A stretch of 64,000 nt of DNA, taken from Myxococcota bacterium. GTDB lineage: Bacteria; Myxococcota_A; Bradymonadia; UBA7976; UBA1532. The stretch is from contig CAUJDF010000044.1 in NCBI GenBank assembly GCA_963169045.1, positions 434,001 to 498,000 of the forward strand, in the 5' to 3' direction. The notes under the pieces are model-generated. The model was not told the DNA's origin and did not search any database. It saw nothing but the letters and a program-made list of their open reading frames with translations. Below are positions 61,920 through 64,000 of this stretch, piece by piece. The stretch's first letter is position 1. Each line of letters opens with the position of its first letter. The position numbers and the translations under genes are program-made.

Positions 61920-62633
61920 TCAGGCGCTCCGCAGGGACTCGAGCCGCTGTCGCGTCTCGCGGGCCGCGTCGCCGTGGCCGGCACGCTCCTGCGCGTCGGC
62001 GAGGCGCGCGCAGAGGTCGGCGTCGTGCGGGGCGAGCGCCACGGCCTCGCCGAAGTGCCGCATGGCCCCTTCCCAGTCGCCGAGGCAGCCGGCGACGTAG
62101 CCCAGGCAGCCGAGGGGCCCCGGCTCGCGCGGCGCGCAGCGGCGGGCCTCACGGAAGGCCTGCGCGGCCTCGTCGAAGGCGCCGATGGCGAGACGGACGC
62201 CGCCGCAGCCGAGCCACGCTTCGCCGTCGTCGGGGCAGAGGTCGAGATAGGCGCGGTAGAAGTCGAGCGCCTCGTGGGGGGCTACGGCGGCGCGCTGCTC
62301 GGCGGCGAGCCGGTAGACCAGCGCCTGCTCGCGGAGGCTCGGCACGAGCACCGGCTCGAAGCCGGGCGGGACCGTCCGCGGCGGGGCGTCGGCGGCGAGG
62401 CGTCGGCCGGCCTTGCGGCGCACGACGTCGCGCACGTCTTCGGCCGGCGGCGCCTCGGCGTCGACCGTCGTCGCGCCGGGTCGGGGCGCCTCGAACGCAA
62501 ACTCGTCGAAGTGGGGCGCCGCGGGCGCCGCGACGGGCGCGCGTTTCGCGGGCTCGCTCGCGTCGACGGGCGGGTCGACTTCGAGAGTGGTTTCGGACGC
62601 AGGCCGCCTGCGCCGCCAGAATCGCCAATCCAC
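61920..62633 (-). CDS. TPR protein
   Basis: 237 aa from GTG at 62633 (GGGGGAG upstream). The first ~105 residues are Pro/Ala-rich and probably disordered. The last ~130 hold about three TPR units: EALDFYRAYLDLCPDDGEAW, AFDEAAQAFREARRCAP and DWEGAMRHFGEAVALAPHDA. It lies 51 nt upstream of the CHAT-like gene, so the two are probably co-transcribed and may assemble. No signal peptide. Confidence 0.78.
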   Translation of the reverse strand: MDWRFWRRRRPASETTLEVDPPVDASEPAKRAPVAAPAAPHFDEFAFEAPRPGATTVDAEAPPAEDVRDVVRRKAGRRLAADAPPRTVPPGFEPVLVPSLREQALVYRLAAEQRAAVAPHEALDFYRAYLDLCPDDGEAWLGCGGVRLAIGAFDEAAQAFREARRCAPREPGPLGCLGYVAGCLGDWEGAMRHFGEAVALAPHDADLCARLADAQERAGHGDAARETRQRLESLRSA

Positions 62634-62798
62634 GGGGTAACTGCTCCCCCTACGGGGTCCGGTGCGGATTCAACACCACGCGACCCCTCCGTACAACCCC
62701 GAAATCGGAGAGAAGGAAGCAGAAGGATCGCCACCAGGGCTTGAGCCCCGAGGGCGCGGTTCGTAACATCGCGCGGCCTTTCACACCGGAGTCACCGC

Positions 62799-63803
62799 AT
62801 GAGCTCGCGCCCCGACCCAAACGCGATCGTCGCGCTCGCGACCGCCTACTGGGGGAGTGCCACGCTGATCGCGGCGGTGCGCCTCAAGCTGTTCACCCAC
62901 CTCGCCGCCGGGGCCGCGTCGCCGGCGGAGGTCGCGGCGCGCGCCGGCACCGATCCGGTGGCCACCGACGCGCTGCTGACGGCCCTGGCCAGCGTCGGCC
63001 TCGTCCGCAAGGAGGGCGAGCGCTACACGAACGCCGCCGACGCCGACCTCTTCCTGGTGGAGGGCCGCCCGTCGTACCTCGGGCCGGCGCTCCTCTACAA
63101 CGGCGACGTCTACCCGCTGTGGAACCGGCTGGACGAGGTCGTGCGGACGGGCACGGTGCACGCTTCGCCCGACCAGTACCTCGGCGAGGACGCGAGCCGG
63201 ACGCGCAACTTCGTCTACGGCATGCACCACCGCGCGCTCGGCGTCGGCCGCGCGCTCGCCGAGGTGGTCGACCTGACCGGCCGTCACCGCCTCGCCGACG
63301 TCGGCGGCGGGCCGGGCACCTACTCGGCCATGCTCGCCCAGCGCACACCGGGCCTCGAGGCCGACGTCCTCGATCTGCCGGGAGTCGTCGCCATCTCGAC
63401 CGAGATCGTCACGCAGATGGGCGCGGCCGATCGCGTGCGCTGCCTGCCCTTCGACTACTACCGCGACGCGCTCCCGGGCCAGTACGACGCGGCGCTCATC
63501 TCGGGGGTGCTCCACCGGGAACAGCCTCCTCAAGTGCTTGAAATCATGAAGAAAGTCGCGGACGCCGTCCCCCCCGGCGGCGTGCTGTACATCAGCGACG
63601 TCATGCTCGACGACGACCGCGCCGGCCCGCAGTTCGCCGCCATGTTCGCGCTGAACATGCGCGTGCTCGCGCACGACGGCCGCTGCCACTCGGTGGCGGA
63701 GCAGCGCGAGTGGCTCGATGCGGTCGGCTTCACCGTCACCGACGTGCGCCACCTGCCGCCGCCGATCCACTACACCGTCATCCGCGCGGAGCGTCGCTCA
63801 TGA
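62799..63803 (+). CDS. O-methyltransferase (Methyltransf_2 family)
   Basis: 334 aa. A winged-helix dimerisation domain (~1-95, AAVRLKLFTHLAAGAASPAE) precedes a class I SAM-dependent methyltransferase: motif I LADVGGGPGTYSAML, DVLDLPGVVA as the acidic loop, DRVRCLPFDYYRD, and GGVLYISDVMLDDDRAGPQ. This family methylates phenolic hydroxyls of small molecules and polyketides. Its stop overlaps the next ATG (ATGA). Substrate cannot be predicted; no biosynthetic cluster is visible. Confidence 0.88.
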   Translation: MSSRPDPNAIVALATAYWGSATLIAAVRLKLFTHLAAGAASPAEVAARAGTDPVATDALLTALASVGLVRKEGERYTNAADADLFLVEGRPSYLGPALLYNGDVYPLWNRLDEVVRTGTVHASPDQYLGEDASRTRNFVYGMHHRALGVGRALAEVVDLTGRHRLADVGGGPGTYSAMLAQRTPGLEADVLDLPGVVAISTEIVTQMGAADRVRCLPFDYYRDALPGQYDAALISGVLHREQPPQVLEIMKKVADAVPPGGVLYISDVMLDDDRAGPQFAAMFALNMRVLAHDGRCHSVAEQREWLDAVGFTVTDVRHLPPPIHYTVIRAERRS

Positions 63804-64000
63804 GGCGCGCGTCCGGCATCTTCGTCCTCGCGCTCTCGCTTGGCGCCTGCACGTCCGAGGAGGCGAAGAAGGCGCCCACCGCGGCGGCGTCATCGGCGGC
63901 GTCGCCCGCCAGCACGGCCGCGCCCCCATCGGTGGCGGCGAAGAAGCCGAAGATCGAGCTGCCGCCGCCTTCGTTGCCGCCTCCGGGCGCGGAGCCGCCG
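63800..64000 (+). CDS. Lipoprotein, N-terminal part (runs off the window)
   Basis: The first 67 codons of a lipoprotein: MRRASGIFVLALSLGAC is a signal with lipobox, then a Lys/Ala/Pro-rich stretch (KKAPTAAASSAASPASTAAP). The remainder lies beyond the right edge. It is translationally coupled to the methyltransferase by ATGA. Confidence 0.75.
   Translation, partial: MRRASGIFVLALSLGACTSEEAKKAPTAAASSAASPASTAAPPSVAAKKPKIELPPPSLPPPGAEPP

Overview
The window is a very G+C-rich chromosomal segment of a deltaproteobacterial type, most likely Myxococcota. The evidence is two proteins ending in MYXO-CTERM-like tails (at 11381 and 16882), AgmX/PglI-type TonB-like C-termini (20152 and 44164), a CpXC-domain protein (8099), Ser/Thr kinases with one C-terminal membrane helix, IPT/FG-GAP and Cys-rich lipoproteins, and frequent GTG or TTG starts backed by good Shine-Dalgarno sites. 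No rRNA, prophage, insertion sequence or CRISPR array is visible. Two tRNA genes (Gln-CTG, Glu-CTC) lie at 12.85-13.03 kb and are followed by a strong terminator.

Layout. 0-2.1 kb: a RelA/SpoT-gmk-yicC stringent-response and nucleotide cluster, cut by the left edge, plus a small secreted protein. 2.2-5.1 kb: a HARE-HTH protein with a long Arg/Glu/Pro-rich middle and a degenerate Mrr-like C-terminus. 5.2-10.8 kb: a PQQ-like beta-propeller protein, a metallophosphoesterase and a CpXC protein. 10.8-12.9 kb: a matrixin metalloprotease with a partner gene, and a small exported protein. 13-14.2 kb: queD and ribA. 14.3-22.1 kb: a lipoprotein, then a long leftward gene series (pseudokinase, Cys-rich lipoprotein, small protein, Nudix hydrolase, tsaE, MYXO-CTERM protein, sigma factor, zinc-finger anti-sigma-like protein). 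22.2-25.6 kb: two lipoproteins, a ComEA-like protein and a gph-crcB-ugpQ operon with ATGA/GTGA overlaps. 25.7-29.2 kb: hutU, hutI and an amidohydrolase remnant. 29.2-32.3 kb: an IrrE-like protein, an Lnb/DUF4105 protein and a DUF3015 protein.

32.4-43.8 kb is a conserved housekeeping series read leftward: degenerate S1-type protease-like gene, tilS, ftsH, folP, cdaA, ybbR, glmM, pdxJ-like, nnr, tsaC. It joins c-di-AMP synthesis, peptidoglycan precursor supply, folate, membrane proteolysis and tRNA modification. 44.2-63.8 kb is accessory: an AgmX-type envelope protein, a 55-residue protein with its own terminator, a glycosyltransferase coupled to an FHA/coiled-coil giant, a glutaredoxin, a PilZ protein, a dual cNMP-binding protein, an IPT/FG-GAP lipoprotein, an active Ser/Thr kinase, a CHAT-like/TPR pair and an O-methyltransferase.

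The recurring oddity is pseudoenzymes. At least seven proteins keep a recognisable enzyme fold but appear to have lost catalytic residues: PdxJ-like, kinase-like, Mrr-like, amidohydrolase-like, IrrE-like, S1-protease-like and CHAT-like. The PdxJ case is the clearest, because it sits in the normal pdxJ position yet lacks His45, Glu72 and His193 (E. coli numbering). All assignments come from reading translations and motifs. No database search or structure prediction was run.
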